Made by a program: the position numbers and the translations under genes. A stretch of DNA of 64,000 nucleotides from NCBI RefSeq assembly GCF_900221005.1, contig NZ_OBQI01000001.1, positions 496,001 to 560,000 on the forward strand, given 5' to 3'. Source of the DNA: Blastococcus aggregatus (GTDB lineage: Bacteria > Actinomycetota > Actinomycetes > Mycobacteriales > Geodermatophilaceae). Shown here piece by piece: positions 10,434 through 20,247 of this stretch. The notes under the pieces were generated by a model, which was not told the origin of the DNA, searched no databases, and was given only the letters and a program-made list of their open reading frames with translations. Numbering within the stretch: position 1 is the first letter of the stretch; the number at the start of each line of letters is the position of its first letter.

Positions 10434-10895
10434 TCAGCCGGCAGGCAGCGGGTCGAAGCGCACCGCGTCGCCGTCCAGGACCACCCGGGCGGTGGGCCGG
10501 GCCGGCACGCCGGCGACGACGGTGAACGGCGGGACGTCGTGGGTGACGACCGCGCCCGCGGCCACGACGCTGTGATCGCCGATCGTGACGCCCATGGTCA
10601 CGACCGCCCCGGCGCCGATGAAGACGTGGTCACCGATGCGCACGGGCGCCCGCTCCACCTCCCGGAACGCGCCCGCGGACACGCACCGCCGGGCCGACGA
10701 GTGGGTGTAGACCTGCGCGCCGGTGGAGATGTCGCAGCCCTCGCCGATGGTCAGGCCGCCCGAACCGTCGAGCACGGTGAACGCACCGACCCAGGTGCCC
10801 GCGCCGATCCGCGGGTCCCCGGTGATCCAGGCGTGCGCGTTGTACGGGTTGGCCGGCAGCGCGGCCGCGTCGTGCGGCACCGTCGGGCGCTCCAC
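10434..10895 (-). CDS. Hexapeptide-repeat sugar acetyltransferase
   Basis: The product has 153 residues. Left-handed beta-helix repeats are visible (RIGAGTWVGAF, GLTIGEGCDIS, VRIGDHVFIGAGAVVTMG, VTIGDHSVVAAGAVVTHDV) and end in the VAGVPARP cap of WbbJ/WlbB-type acetyltransferases. The GTG start at 10895 is 2 nt downstream of the epimerase stop, making it the last gene of a three-gene minus-strand operon. It probably acetylates an amino sugar made by the upstream DegT enzyme. Confidence 0.85.
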   Translation of the reverse strand: MERPTVPHDAAALPANPYNAHAWITGDPRIGAGTWVGAFTVLDGSGGLTIGEGCDISTGAQVYTHSSARRCVSAGAFREVERAPVRIGDHVFIGAGAVVTMGVTIGDHSVVAAGAVVTHDVPPFTVVAGVPARPTARVVLDGDAVRFDPLPAG

Positions 10896-10897
10896 CG

Positions 10898-11833
10898 TCA
10901 GGCGATCTCGGAGTCGACGAGGTCCTGCATCCCGGTCCGCAGGTCGATCGTCGGCTTCCAGCCCAGCACGTCCAGCGCGCGGGAGATGTCCGCGGCCCGC
11001 CGCGACACCAGCACGTCCCGCGGCCGGAACTGCGGCTCGACGTCCACGCCGACCGCGGCGATCAGGGTGCGGGCCAGCTCGGCCACCGAGGTGTCGATGC
11101 CGGTGCCGATGTTGACCGGCACGTCGGCCCGGGCGGCGTCGGCGTCCAGGGCCATGACGATCGCGCGGGCGACGTCGTGGACGTGCACGAAGTCCATCGA
11201 CTGCGCGCCCTCGCCGTCGATCACCGGCGGCTCACCGGCCCGCAGCCGCTGCACGAAGTGGTTGATCACCGAGGTGTAGTACGCGGTCGGCTTCTGGCCG
11301 GGGCCGTAGACGTTGAAGAAGCGCAGCGCGAACCAGGAGAGCTCCGACCGGCGGGAGTAGTAGTCGAGGAGCTGCTCCCCGGTGTGCTTGGCGATGCAGT
11401 ACGGCGTCAGCGGGTGCAGCGGCCCGTCCTCGGCCATGGGCAGCGTCTCCGGGTCGCCGTAGACCGACGCGCTGGAGGCGAAGACCACCCGCCGGACCCC
11501 GTGGTCCGCGGCGGCCTTGAAGACGTTGTTGCTGCCGACGACGTTGATGTCGATCGACTCGTACGGGTCGGCCTCGCTCTTGTTGATCGAGACCGCGGCG
11601 AGGTGGACGACCCGGTCGCACCCGGTCATCGCCTGGTGCACGGCGCCGCCGTAGCGGATGTCCTGCTCGACCAGCTCGACCCGGCCGGTCGCCACCCACG
11701 CGGCGATGCGGCCGCGGTCGCCGCGGGACATGTTGTCGAGGATGCGCACCCGGTCGCCGCGGTCGAGCAGCTGTGGGACGAGGTGGGCGCCGATGAACCC
11801 GGCACCTCCGGTGACCAGGACGGTGGATGACAT
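10898..11833 (-). CDS. NAD-dependent epimerase/dehydratase (extended SDR)
   Basis: The product has 311 residues. The NAD motif GGAGFIG is at residues 9-15 and the catalytic YxxxK is Tyr145/Lys149 (PYCIAKHTGE), preceded by ASSASVYG. RFFNVYGPGQ is typical of nucleotide-sugar 4-epimerases and dehydratases. The specific substrate is not decidable. The ATG at 11833 has GAGGAG. It follows the DegT gene by 32 nt and is nearly continuous with the acetyltransferase, so the three form a sugar biosynthesis operon. Confidence 0.9.
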   Translation of the reverse strand: MSSTVLVTGGAGFIGAHLVPQLLDRGDRVRILDNMSRGDRGRIAAWVATGRVELVEQDIRYGGAVHQAMTGCDRVVHLAAVSINKSEADPYESIDINVVGSNNVFKAAADHGVRRVVFASSASVYGDPETLPMAEDGPLHPLTPYCIAKHTGEQLLDYYSRRSELSWFALRFFNVYGPGQKPTAYYTSVINHFVQRLRAGEPPVIDGEGAQSMDFVHVHDVARAIVMALDADAARADVPVNIGTGIDTSVAELARTLIAAVGVDVEPQFRPRDVLVSRRAADISRALDVLGWKPTIDLRTGMQDLVDSEIA

Positions 11834-11865
11834 GCGCGGCGCTCCTCGGTACGGGCTGACGGTGC

Positions 11866-13008
11866 TCAGCGGGACGTCATGACGGCGTCTCGAAGGGTGG
11901 TGGCGACGCGCTCGACCTCGGCCTCGGTGAGGTTCGCGTGCATGGGGATCGCCAGGTGGCGACGGAACAGGTCCGCCGAGACGGGGCAGGGCGTGGTGGC
12001 CCCGTAGACCGGCTGCAGGTGGGAGGCGTAGGTGCCGATGTTGCACTGCACGCCGCGGCTGCGCAGCTCCCGCGCGACCGCGCCCCGGCTGACCGAGGGG
12101 TCCAGCGTGACCACGTAGCTCTGCCACGAGTGCGTGCGGTCCGGGACGGTGACCGGCAGGTCCACCAGCTCCAGGTCGCCCAGCAGCTCTCCGTACGCGT
12201 CGGCGACGGCCTGCCGGGCCGCCACGAGACCGGGCAGCCGCTCGAGCTGGGCCAGCATGATGGCCGCCGCGACGTCGGAGAGCTTGTAGTTCCAGCCGAT
12301 CTCGTCGAACTCGGGGATCGGCAGGTCCGCCGACCCCGAGCGGGCGAGCGCGCTCTCGATCCCGAAGGCGTGGGTCTTGCGCGCCTGGGCGGCGACGTCG
12401 TCGCGGTCGGTCGTCAGCGCCCCGCCCTCGCCCGCGGTGATGCCCTTGCGGCCGTGGAAGGAGAAGCAGGCGGCGTCGCCGAAGCTGCCGGCCGGCCGGC
12501 CCTGGTACGTGGCCCCGGCGGAGCAGGCGGCGTCCTCCACGAGCCACAGCCCGCGCGCGTCGGCGACCGCCTGCAGCTCGGTGTAGTCCGCGCACTGCCC
12601 CAGCGCGTCGACGGCGATGATCCCGACGGTCCGCTCCGTGACGGCGGCCTCGACCGCCGCCGGGTCCACCGTCGCGGTGTCGGGCCGGACGTCGGCGAAG
12701 ACCGGCGTCGCGCCGGTGAAGACGACGGCGTGGCCGGTCGCCGGGAAGGTGTAGTCGGCGACGACGACCTCGTCCCCCGGGCCCGCGCCCAGGGCGGCAA
12801 CCGCGAGGTGCAGCGCCGCGGTGCAGTTGGTGACCGGCAGCGCGTGCGCGGTCCCGGCGACCCGGGCGAACTCCTCGGCGAAGCGCATCCCGGTGGGGCC
12901 GTTGCCGGCGATCCAGCCCGAGCGGAACACCTCGGCGATCGCGCGGAGCTCCGGCTCGCCGACCGTCGGCTGACCGAGGGCGATGACGGACGGGGGCTGC
13001 GAGGTCAC
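11866..13008 (-). CDS. DegT/DnrJ/EryC1 family sugar aminotransferase (second)
   Basis: The product has 380 residues. PLP motifs: GTAHALPVTNCTAALHLAV, LVEDAACSAGA, and FSFHGRKGITAGEGG with Lys188 as the Schiff-base residue. It differs strongly from the DegT at 8362, so the block probably makes two amino sugars or a diamino sugar. GTG 13008 has AGGAG 6 nt upstream. A TACTGT -10-like hexamer lies about 30 nt upstream. It heads the operon with the epimerase and acetyltransferase. Confidence 0.92.
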   Translation of the reverse strand: MTSQPPSVIALGQPTVGEPELRAIAEVFRSGWIAGNGPTGMRFAEEFARVAGTAHALPVTNCTAALHLAVAALGAGPGDEVVVADYTFPATGHAVVFTGATPVFADVRPDTATVDPAAVEAAVTERTVGIIAVDALGQCADYTELQAVADARGLWLVEDAACSAGATYQGRPAGSFGDAACFSFHGRKGITAGEGGALTTDRDDVAAQARKTHAFGIESALARSGSADLPIPEFDEIGWNYKLSDVAAAIMLAQLERLPGLVAARQAVADAYGELLGDLELVDLPVTVPDRTHSWQSYVVTLDPSVSRGAVARELRSRGVQCNIGTYASHLQPVYGATTPCPVSADLFRRHLAIPMHANLTEAEVERVATTLRDAVMTSR

Positions 13009-13186
13009 GAGGACTCCTGTCGGACGGGGGCTCAGGGACAGTACGCGCGGCGACTCGTGCCTCCGGGGACCCCGGACACCCCCCGGCGCGCTGCGGCCCC
13101 TGCGGTCACTGCCCCGCCCGCGACTGCCGATGCGGAGGGGTGGTGGAGGGGGATCGGCCCCGTCCCGGCACTGGAGGACCCCGGTC

Positions 13187-15070
13187 ATGCCCCGTACGCA
13201 GGATGCCGTCCCGGGCGTGCTCGCCGGCAACCGACGGCACTACGCGCTACTGGTCCGGCTGGTGCGGCAGTACGCCGCGCAGGGCGATGTCGAGCACGTG
13301 CTGCGCGCGGCCATGCTCGCCGCGAACTACGCCTGGTGGACGCCCGTCGGCCTGCTCGGCGACCTCGAGCTCGAGCGGCTGGTGGTCGACGCCGTGCGCG
13401 GCCCGGGGTCGGTCACCGTCGACGGCGGTCGCCGGACCGGGCGCGTGCTGCACGTCCTCTCCGAGGCCCACCCGGTCGGTGGCCACACCCGGCTGGCCTG
13501 GCGGTGGATGGACCGGGACGACCGCACCAGCGACGTCGTCCTGACCAACCAGAGCCTGCCGGTGCCGGACGCCCTCGCCGCGTCGGTCCGCGCCTCGGGC
13601 GGCGTCCTGCGGGACCTGCGCCCGACGACCCCCGCGCTGCTCGACCGGGCCGTCGCGCTCCGCGCGCAGATGGACCGGGCCGACCTCGTCGTCCTGCACG
13701 TCAACCCCTACGACGTCGTCGCCCTGGCCGCCGCGAACCTGCCCGGCCACCGGCCACCGGTGGTCTACGAGAACCACGCCGACCTCGGCTTCTGGATCGG
13801 CGTGGGCGCCGCCGACGTCCTCTGCGACCTCCGGCCCGAACCGCACCTCACGGACGTCGCGCTGCGCCGCGTGCCCGAGGAGCGCATCGCGGTGCTGCCC
13901 ATGCCGGTGGACGCGATGGCCGGCGCCGACGGCGCGGAGGTGCGCCGCCGGCTGGGCATCCGGCCCGACGCCGTCGTCGCGCTGACCGTGAGCGACAGCT
14001 GGAAGGTCGCCGCACCCCCCGGCGGCCGGGGGCTGCACGACGTCGTCGACAAGGTGCTGCACGTCTCCCCGCGCCTGACCTACGTGCTCGTGGGGACCGC
14101 CCCGACGCCGGTGTGGGAGCGGCTGGCCCGGCGCTACCCCGGACGCGTGCACGTGGTCGGGCGGGTCCCGGACCCGGCTCCCTACTTCGCCCTGGCCGAC
14201 CTCTACCTCGAGTCCTACCCGACCTTCGCCGGCACGTCGCCGCTGGAGGCGGCCCTCGCCGGCCTGCCCGTGGTCGGCCTGGCCGACGTCCCCGGCGACG
14301 ACCCCGGGCACCTGTTCCAGCGCTGGTCCCCGGGGCTGGCCGGACGCCCGGCAGCGACGACGCCCGGCGCGCTGGCCCTGGCGGTGCACCGCCTCGCGGC
14401 CGACGCCGACCTGCGCCGGCGCGAGGGCGCGGAGGCGCAGGCGGCCGTCCGTGCGGTGCACGACAACCCCGGCTGGCGGGTGCGGATGGAGCAGCTGTAC
14501 GAGCGGGCGCGGGCCGCGCAGCCGGCCGACGTCGCGCACCTCGGTGACTCACCCATCGACGAGCGGTACGCATCCCTGCTGCTGCGCAGCGCCAACCCGA
14601 TGGAGACCAGCCACGACCCGCGCGCCCTCGTCCTCGCGCTCGGCGACCTGTACGACGCCACGCTCGAGTGCGATCTGGTCGCGGGGCTCATGTGCGGTCA
14701 GGCGGCCACGCTCCAGGTGCGCGTCGCGCCGGGCTGGACCGACCACCCGGCCTGGACCGCCCGCCTGCTCGCACTGTCCGCCGCCGCCCCGCGGCTGCGG
14801 GTGAGCATGCCGTTCGCCGAGGGCGACGACGCCCACGGGACCACGAGCGTCACCCGGCTCACCGAGGTGCTGGCCGGCGTCGGCCTCACCACGGAGAACT
14901 GCGGCGACGTCGGGCTGGAGAGCACGGCACCGCACGCCGCCCTCGCCCTTCCCGGCGAGCTGCAGTTCACCGACGAGGCGCTGGACCGGCTCGGGAAGCT
15001 GATCACCTCACCGATGTGGGAGGACGCCCCCGCGACGCGCGCAGGGGACCTGCTCGCAGCCGGACGCTGA
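13187..15070 (+). CDS. Large GT-B glycosyltransferase with extra C-terminal domain
   Basis: The product has 627 residues. An N-terminal helical stretch (about 1-75) precedes a GT-B fold. The donor-site half shows AVVALTVSDSWKVA, YVLVGTAPTPVWERLARR, VHVVGRVPDPAPYFALADLY and ESYPTFAGTSPLEAALAGLPVVG, typical of GT4-like enzymes. The last 140 residues (after about 485) match no domain I recognise. ATG 13187 follows GGAGG. It is divergent from the amino-sugar operon and probably uses its product. No membrane segment is seen, so it is probably cytoplasmic. Confidence 0.8.
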   Translation: MPRTQDAVPGVLAGNRRHYALLVRLVRQYAAQGDVEHVLRAAMLAANYAWWTPVGLLGDLELERLVVDAVRGPGSVTVDGGRRTGRVLHVLSEAHPVGGHTRLAWRWMDRDDRTSDVVLTNQSLPVPDALAASVRASGGVLRDLRPTTPALLDRAVALRAQMDRADLVVLHVNPYDVVALAAANLPGHRPPVVYENHADLGFWIGVGAADVLCDLRPEPHLTDVALRRVPEERIAVLPMPVDAMAGADGAEVRRRLGIRPDAVVALTVSDSWKVAAPPGGRGLHDVVDKVLHVSPRLTYVLVGTAPTPVWERLARRYPGRVHVVGRVPDPAPYFALADLYLESYPTFAGTSPLEAALAGLPVVGLADVPGDDPGHLFQRWSPGLAGRPAATTPGALALAVHRLAADADLRRREGAEAQAAVRAVHDNPGWRVRMEQLYERARAAQPADVAHLGDSPIDERYASLLLRSANPMETSHDPRALVLALGDLYDATLECDLVAGLMCGQAATLQVRVAPGWTDHPAWTARLLALSAAAPRLRVSMPFAEGDDAHGTTSVTRLTEVLAGVGLTTENCGDVGLESTAPHAALALPGELQFTDEALDRLGKLITSPMWEDAPATRAGDLLAAGR

Positions 15071-15110
15071 TCCCGTGACGGCCCGGGCGGCATCGCGCCG
15101 CCGAAACGGC

Positions 15111-15124
15111 TAGCGTCGTCCCCG

Positions 15125-15125
<1 letters not shown>
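15111..15125 (+). promoter_or_regulatory. Leaderless promoter of gltA
   Basis: A TAGCGT -10 hexamer (15111-15116) lies 8 nt before the gltA ATG and no Shine-Dalgarno is present, consistent with a leaderless mRNA. Confidence 0.5.
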
Positions 15126-16414
<1,289 letters not shown>

Positions 16415-16432
16415 CCGGAGCTCTCCGACGAC

Positions 16433-16471
16433 CGGGCCGGGCGGCCTCCCCCCGGGGAGCCGCCCGGCCCG
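16433..16471 (+). terminator. Terminator after gltA
   Basis: A 13-bp GC stem (16433-16445 with 16459-16471) continues after one bulged base into TCCCC/GGGGA, with a CC loop. It begins 19 nt after the gltA stop. Confidence 0.85.
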
Positions 16472-16548
16472 ATCCGGTTCCGGCGGGCCGCCCCCTACGG
16501 TGAGGGCCCCGCACCCGCGGAGCAGTCGCCCACCCTGGAGGTCCGCCC

Positions 16549-16740
16549 ATGGCCGAGCCGCCCGGCGACGACGTCCTCGTCGTACCGCCCATCCCGCTGG
16601 CGAGCGGCAGCATGCTCGAGCCCGAGGGCGACGGGCCGCCGGTGCGCATCCTCACCGTCGAGGTCGTGGTGTCCACCGAGGACGGCGGTCAGCTGCGCAT
16701 CCCCCTGGTCCACCGGCACGGCGCCTGGTGGGCTCCGTGA
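16549..16740 (+). CDS. Small hypothetical protein
   Basis: The product has 63 residues and I do not recognise it. The ATG is preceded by a good GGAGG site 8 nt away. The C-terminal half reads like two beta strands (VRILTVEVVVSTEDGG, QLRIPLVHR) with a Trp-Trp end. It stands alone between the gltA terminator and the wall hydrolase gene. Confidence 0.5.
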   Translation: MAEPPGDDVLVVPPIPLASGSMLEPEGDGPPVRILTVEVVVSTEDGGQLRIPLVHRHGAWWAP

Positions 16741-16936
16741 CCGCCCGCGGGTAACCGCCCACCCCCGCGCTCACCCGTCCGAGCGCCCCCCGCGAATTCA
16801 TCCTCCCCCGCAGGGGTGAGATCACCTCCCCCCTCCTCAGGCGCCCCTCCCGGCACGTCGATACGAGGTCAGAGCCCGACTGCACTCCGCAGGCGGGCCG
16901 GCCATCGGAACGACGAGACCGCCGGGGGAAGCCGCA

Positions 16937-18973
16937 GTGCCCGCACCACGCACGCCCGCCCGCCCCGCCGCGCCCCGTCCCGGGGCCCGCCCGGCCCTCG
17001 GCGCCCGCGAGGCCCAGGCGCTGCGCGAGGCGATGGCGCTGCGCGAGGCGATGGCGCTGCGCGAGGCGATGGCGCTGCGCCAGCTGGCGGCCGCACGACC
17101 GGATCTCACCCCGGCACAGCTGGCCGCCGCCCGCGCCGCTCTGGCGGCGCAGTCCGGCACCGCCGCTCGCGGCACCCGCACTCCGGGGAAGCGCCCCGCC
17201 GCCAAGCGCCCCGCCGCCAAGCGACCCACGACCAAGCGACCCACGACCAAGCGACCCCCGAGCAAGCGACGCAGCAGCACGCGCCCCGCGTCCACGACGG
17301 AGCGCACCGGCGCGGGCTGGCGCACCCGCCTGGGCGTCGTCGCGCTCGGCACCCTGCTCGTCCCCGCGCTCATCACCGTCGTGCTGCCCGGCGCCACCAC
17401 CCCCTCGGGCGGGCCGCTGGACGTCACGGCGCTGGCGCTCACCGCCCGCAGCTCGATGCTGGAGGCGGCCGACGGCTACCGCGCCCTGGAGCAGACGGCC
17501 ACGCACCGGCGCGCCCAGCTCGAGGAGGCCCGCGCCGCCGAGCAGGCGGTCCGCGACGAGATCGCCGCCGACCGCCGGGTGGTCGGCGCCGGTGCCGCGG
17601 ACCTGTACCGGGCCACGCCCGTCGCGCGGTACCCCGTGCTCGCCCTCGACGCCGCCGACCCCGGCGCTACCTCCGCCGTGCTCTTCCAGCAGGCGGTCAC
17701 CGAGCACACCGACCGCGCGCTCGAGAGCGCCGTCGTCCGCGCCGAGCGCACCGGGGTGGCCCTCGCCGACGCCGTGGCCCGCGTGGAGCAGGCCCAGGCC
17801 GCGGCCGACGCGGCCGAGGCGGACCTCGACGTCGCCCTCGAGGAGATGCGGCACCAGGTCGACGACCTGAGCACCGAGGTGAGCGGCCGGCTGGCGTCCC
17901 TGGGCACCATCCCTGCCGCCGGAGAGCAGCAGGACCGCAACCAGCAGGCGGTCGCCCGCTGGCAGGGCTACCTCGCCCAGCTCACCGCCGCCGGCATCAC
18001 ACCGCCCGCCGCCGCGGAACTGACCGATCCGGCCGACCTGCCCGGCGGCCTCTCCCCCGCCCTGGACGCCGGCGGCCTGCCCGTGCCCGGCGTGGCGTGG
18101 GCGGTGATCGGCAGCAGCCCGGTCACCGTGCTGCCGTCGGAGACCGTCGCGGCCGTGAGCAACGCGCTGTCCCAGCTGGGCCGCCCCTTCGTGCCCGGCA
18201 CCACCGGTCCGGAGACCTACGACTGCGGCGGCTTCACCGCCGCCTCCTGGCTGCTCGGCGGCTACGCCCTGCCGGCCACCCCGCAGGCGCAGTGGGCCGC
18301 GGGCGCCGCGGTGCCACTGGACGGCCTGCAGATCGGCGACCTCGTCTTCCCGCCCGGCGGCCAGGACGTCGGCATCTACCTCGGCGACGGCGACGTGCTG
18401 GGCGCCTCGGCGGCCACGTACCAGGTCGGCGTCCGCTCGGTCGCCGCCGGCTCCACCGCCGTCCGCGTGCCGGTGCGGCCCACCGAGCCGAACGCGCCGC
18501 TGCCCGAGGGGGGCCCGACCGGCCCGTGCGGCGCCGCGCTCCCGACCCCCGGCGTCACCAGCCCGCAGTGGGGCGGATGGGACAACGGGGCGATCCCGAC
18601 CGAGGCGCTGTGCCAGCTGGGCGTCTACCGCCACGCGCTGCGCTGCGACGCGGCGGCCGGCTACACCGCGATGGGTGCGGCCTTCTCCGACCGGTTCGGC
18701 ACCGACCTGTGCATCACCGACTCCTACCGGTCGCTGGGCAGCCAGATGACGGCGTTCCGTCTCAAGCCGGCCCTCGCCGCGGTGCCCGGTACCTCGAACC
18801 ACGGCTGGGCCCTGGCCGTGGACCTGTGCGGCGGGATCAACGTCGCCGGCTCCGCCGAGTGGCGCTGGATGACCGCCAATGCCGGCCGCTACGGCTTCGT
18901 CCAGCCGGACTGGGCCGCACCCGGCGGCGAGAAGCCCGAACCCTGGCACTGGGAGTTCGGCTACATCTCCTGA
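16937..18973 (+). CDS. NlpC/P60 plus VanY-type (M15B) cell-wall peptidase
   Basis: The product has 678 residues. A basic low-complexity N-terminus with LREAMA and KRPxxK repeats precedes a single hydrophobic helix (LGVVALGTLLVPALITVVLP, about residues 134-155). An extracytoplasmic coiled coil follows (about 175-345), then an NlpC/P60-like domain with YDCGGFTAASWL (Cys at about 430) and DVGIYLGDGDVLGA. The C-terminal D,D-carboxypeptidase domain shows DSYRSLGSQ, GTSNHGWALAVDLC and PWHWEF, the zinc-binding pattern of VanY/M15B. Two peptidoglycan peptidases on one chain are unusual. The NlpC His is less clear (DVGIYLGDG in place of the usual HVGIYVG). The GTG has only a weak GGGGGA site. Confidence 0.88.
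   Translation: MPAPRTPARPAAPRPGARPALGAREAQALREAMALREAMALREAMALRQLAAARPDLTPAQLAAARAALAAQSGTAARGTRTPGKRPAAKRPAAKRPTTKRPTTKRPPSKRRSSTRPASTTERTGAGWRTRLGVVALGTLLVPALITVVLPGATTPSGGPLDVTALALTARSSMLEAADGYRALEQTATHRRAQLEEARAAEQAVRDEIAADRRVVGAGAADLYRATPVARYPVLALDAADPGATSAVLFQQAVTEHTDRALESAVVRAERTGVALADAVARVEQAQAAADAAEADLDVALEEMRHQVDDLSTEVSGRLASLGTIPAAGEQQDRNQQAVARWQGYLAQLTAAGITPPAAAELTDPADLPGGLSPALDAGGLPVPGVAWAVIGSSPVTVLPSETVAAVSNALSQLGRPFVPGTTGPETYDCGGFTAASWLLGGYALPATPQAQWAAGAAVPLDGLQIGDLVFPPGGQDVGIYLGDGDVLGASAATYQVGVRSVAAGSTAVRVPVRPTEPNAPLPEGGPTGPCGAALPTPGVTSPQWGGWDNGAIPTEALCQLGVYRHALRCDAAAGYTAMGAAFSDRFGTDLCITDSYRSLGSQMTAFRLKPALAAVPGTSNHGWALAVDLCGGINVAGSAEWRWMTANAGRYGFVQPDWAAPGGEKPEPWHWEFGYIS
17018..17071 (+). 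repeat. Three tandem 18-bp repeats encoding ALREAM
   Basis: Three identical copies of GCGCTGCGCGAGGCGATG lie in the N-terminal coding part of the wall hydrolase. They predict an amphipathic helix with a six-residue repeat. Confidence 0.9.
17189..17263 (+). repeat. Five 15-bp repeats encoding KRPxx
   Basis: Five units of AAGCGNCCC plus two codons encode KRPAA, KRPAA, KRPTT, KRPTT and KRPPS, a lysine/arginine/proline-rich tail on the cytoplasmic side of the membrane helix. Confidence 0.85.
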
Positions 18974-19000
18974 CCCGGCCGGATCCGGAGGCTCAGCGGT

Positions 19001-19765
19001 TCAGAGCCAGGCCAGCTCGGGCAGCCGCGCCCAGGGCAGGGTCACGCTGACCTCCGGGGTCTCCCCCGCCAGGCGCGCGGCGACGCTGCGCCCGGCGCAG
19101 GCCAGGGGCCGGTGCGGGGTGACCACCGCGTGCATCTCCTCGACCGGCAGGCCGGCGGCGGCGATGCGGGCGAGCGCGCGGTCGGGGGCGGCCAGCACGG
19201 TGGTGGCCAGCACGGGGGCGGCCGGGTGCGACCACAGCGCCACCGGGCCCTCGACCCGCAGGGCGAGGTCCACCGTCGCGGATCGCGCGGTCGCGGCGGC
19301 ACGGGTGGCGTGCACCCGCTCGGGCGGCGTGCCGGGAGCGGGCGTCCAGGGCAGGGCGACGTCGCCACGGCGGACGACGACCCGCCAGCCGACCGAGGAG
19401 CGGACGGCGTCGGTCCAGTCGAGCACGGCCACCCCGGCCGCGCCCGCGGTCGCGTCGGTCACCGGGCGGCGGGCCACCCAGGCGTCCAGCGCGGCGGCCA
19501 TCGCCTCGGGGGTGGGGGCGACCCCGGCGCTGGTCATGTCGTCGGCGAGATCGGCGAGCTCGACGTGCAGGCTGCGCTCGTCCTCCTCCAGGACGACGAC
19601 CGAGCCGGCGGAGGTCCGGCGCACGAGCTCCACCCGGAGATGCGGGCCGGTCAGCGACGGGAGCACCGCGTCGGCGACCTCCAGCAGGTCCGCGACACCG
19701 ATCCGCGGCGTCGGGCGCAGGCGCTGCAGCAGGCTCGCGGTCCCTCCGGTACCGAAGGGGTTCAC
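19001..19765 (-). CDS. Protein of unknown function
   Basis: The product has 254 residues and I do not recognise it. The composition is soluble and alpha/beta: RPTPRIGVADLLEVADAVLPSL near the N-terminus, VVVLEEDERSLHVELADLADDM, a WRVVVRRGDVALPWTP segment and a VSVTLPWARLPELAWL end. No signal peptide or membrane helix is seen. The GTG start overlaps the stop of the upstream gene by 4 bp (GTGA), so the two are one operon next to flagellar regulators. Confidence 0.7.
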   Translation of the reverse strand: MNPFGTGGTASLLQRLRPTPRIGVADLLEVADAVLPSLTGPHLRVELVRRTSAGSVVVLEEDERSLHVELADLADDMTSAGVAPTPEAMAAALDAWVARRPVTDATAGAAGVAVLDWTDAVRSSVGWRVVVRRGDVALPWTPAPGTPPERVHATRAAATARSATVDLALRVEGPVALWSHPAAPVLATTVLAAPDRALARIAAAGLPVEEMHAVVTPHRPLACAGRSVAARLAGETPEVSVTLPWARLPELAWL

Positions 19766-20106
19766 CGCCCGTCCCCGGCCAGCCGGGCGCGCAGGGCGTC
19801 GGACAGCACGCAGAGCGACAGGACGGCGGTCACCTCGGCCATGCTCAGGCGCACGGGCAGCACGTCGGCGTCCCAGCCGGTGGCCAGCCGCACGCGGGCG
19901 GCCGAGGCCGGCCAGACGGCGTCCCGCGCGGCCGCCACGTGCAGCTCGGTGAGGACGTCCTCGAGGTGGATGACGGCGACCGGGTGCACCGCGGTGCTGC
20001 CCAGGGCGGCCCGGACCGCGGCGGCCAGCTCGAGGCGCTGGGGAGCGCCGAGCCAGTGCGGGACCAGGACGCCGGCGCCGGCCTCGTCGATGGGCAGCGC
20101 GCTCAC
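19762..20106 (-). CDS. Small protein of unknown function
   Basis: The product has 114 residues. The ORF extends upstream to 20217, but GTG 20106 (VSALPIDEAGAGVLVPHW) starts the region that looks coding. It is helical and rich in Ala/Leu/Val with one Trp-containing strand (RVRLATGWDADVLPVRLSM). Co-translated with the gene at 19001. No family is recognised and the start is uncertain. Confidence 0.6.
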   Translation of the reverse strand: MSALPIDEAGAGVLVPHWLGAPQRLELAAAVRAALGSTAVHPVAVIHLEDVLTELHVAAARDAVWPASAARVRLATGWDADVLPVRLSMAEVTAVLSLCVLSDALRARLAGDGR

Positions 20107-20247
20107 CGGAGGCCACCCGACACGACCGCGCGAGCGGTCCGGCGGGTCGGGATGCGCAGCGTCACGAGGTGGATATCGGCAGGACAGCGCCCGGATCGAC
20201 CCGTCCGCGGCCACCAATTGCTGGCGGGCGCACGCTCACGCCACCGA

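Noticed and set aside
16741-16936. A c-di-AMP (ydaO-type) riboswitch ahead of the wall hydrolase gene
   Set aside because: Such switches often precede actinobacterial wall hydrolases, and GGGGGAA-like pieces are present. The conserved core could not be matched with confidence. A covariance-model search would decide.
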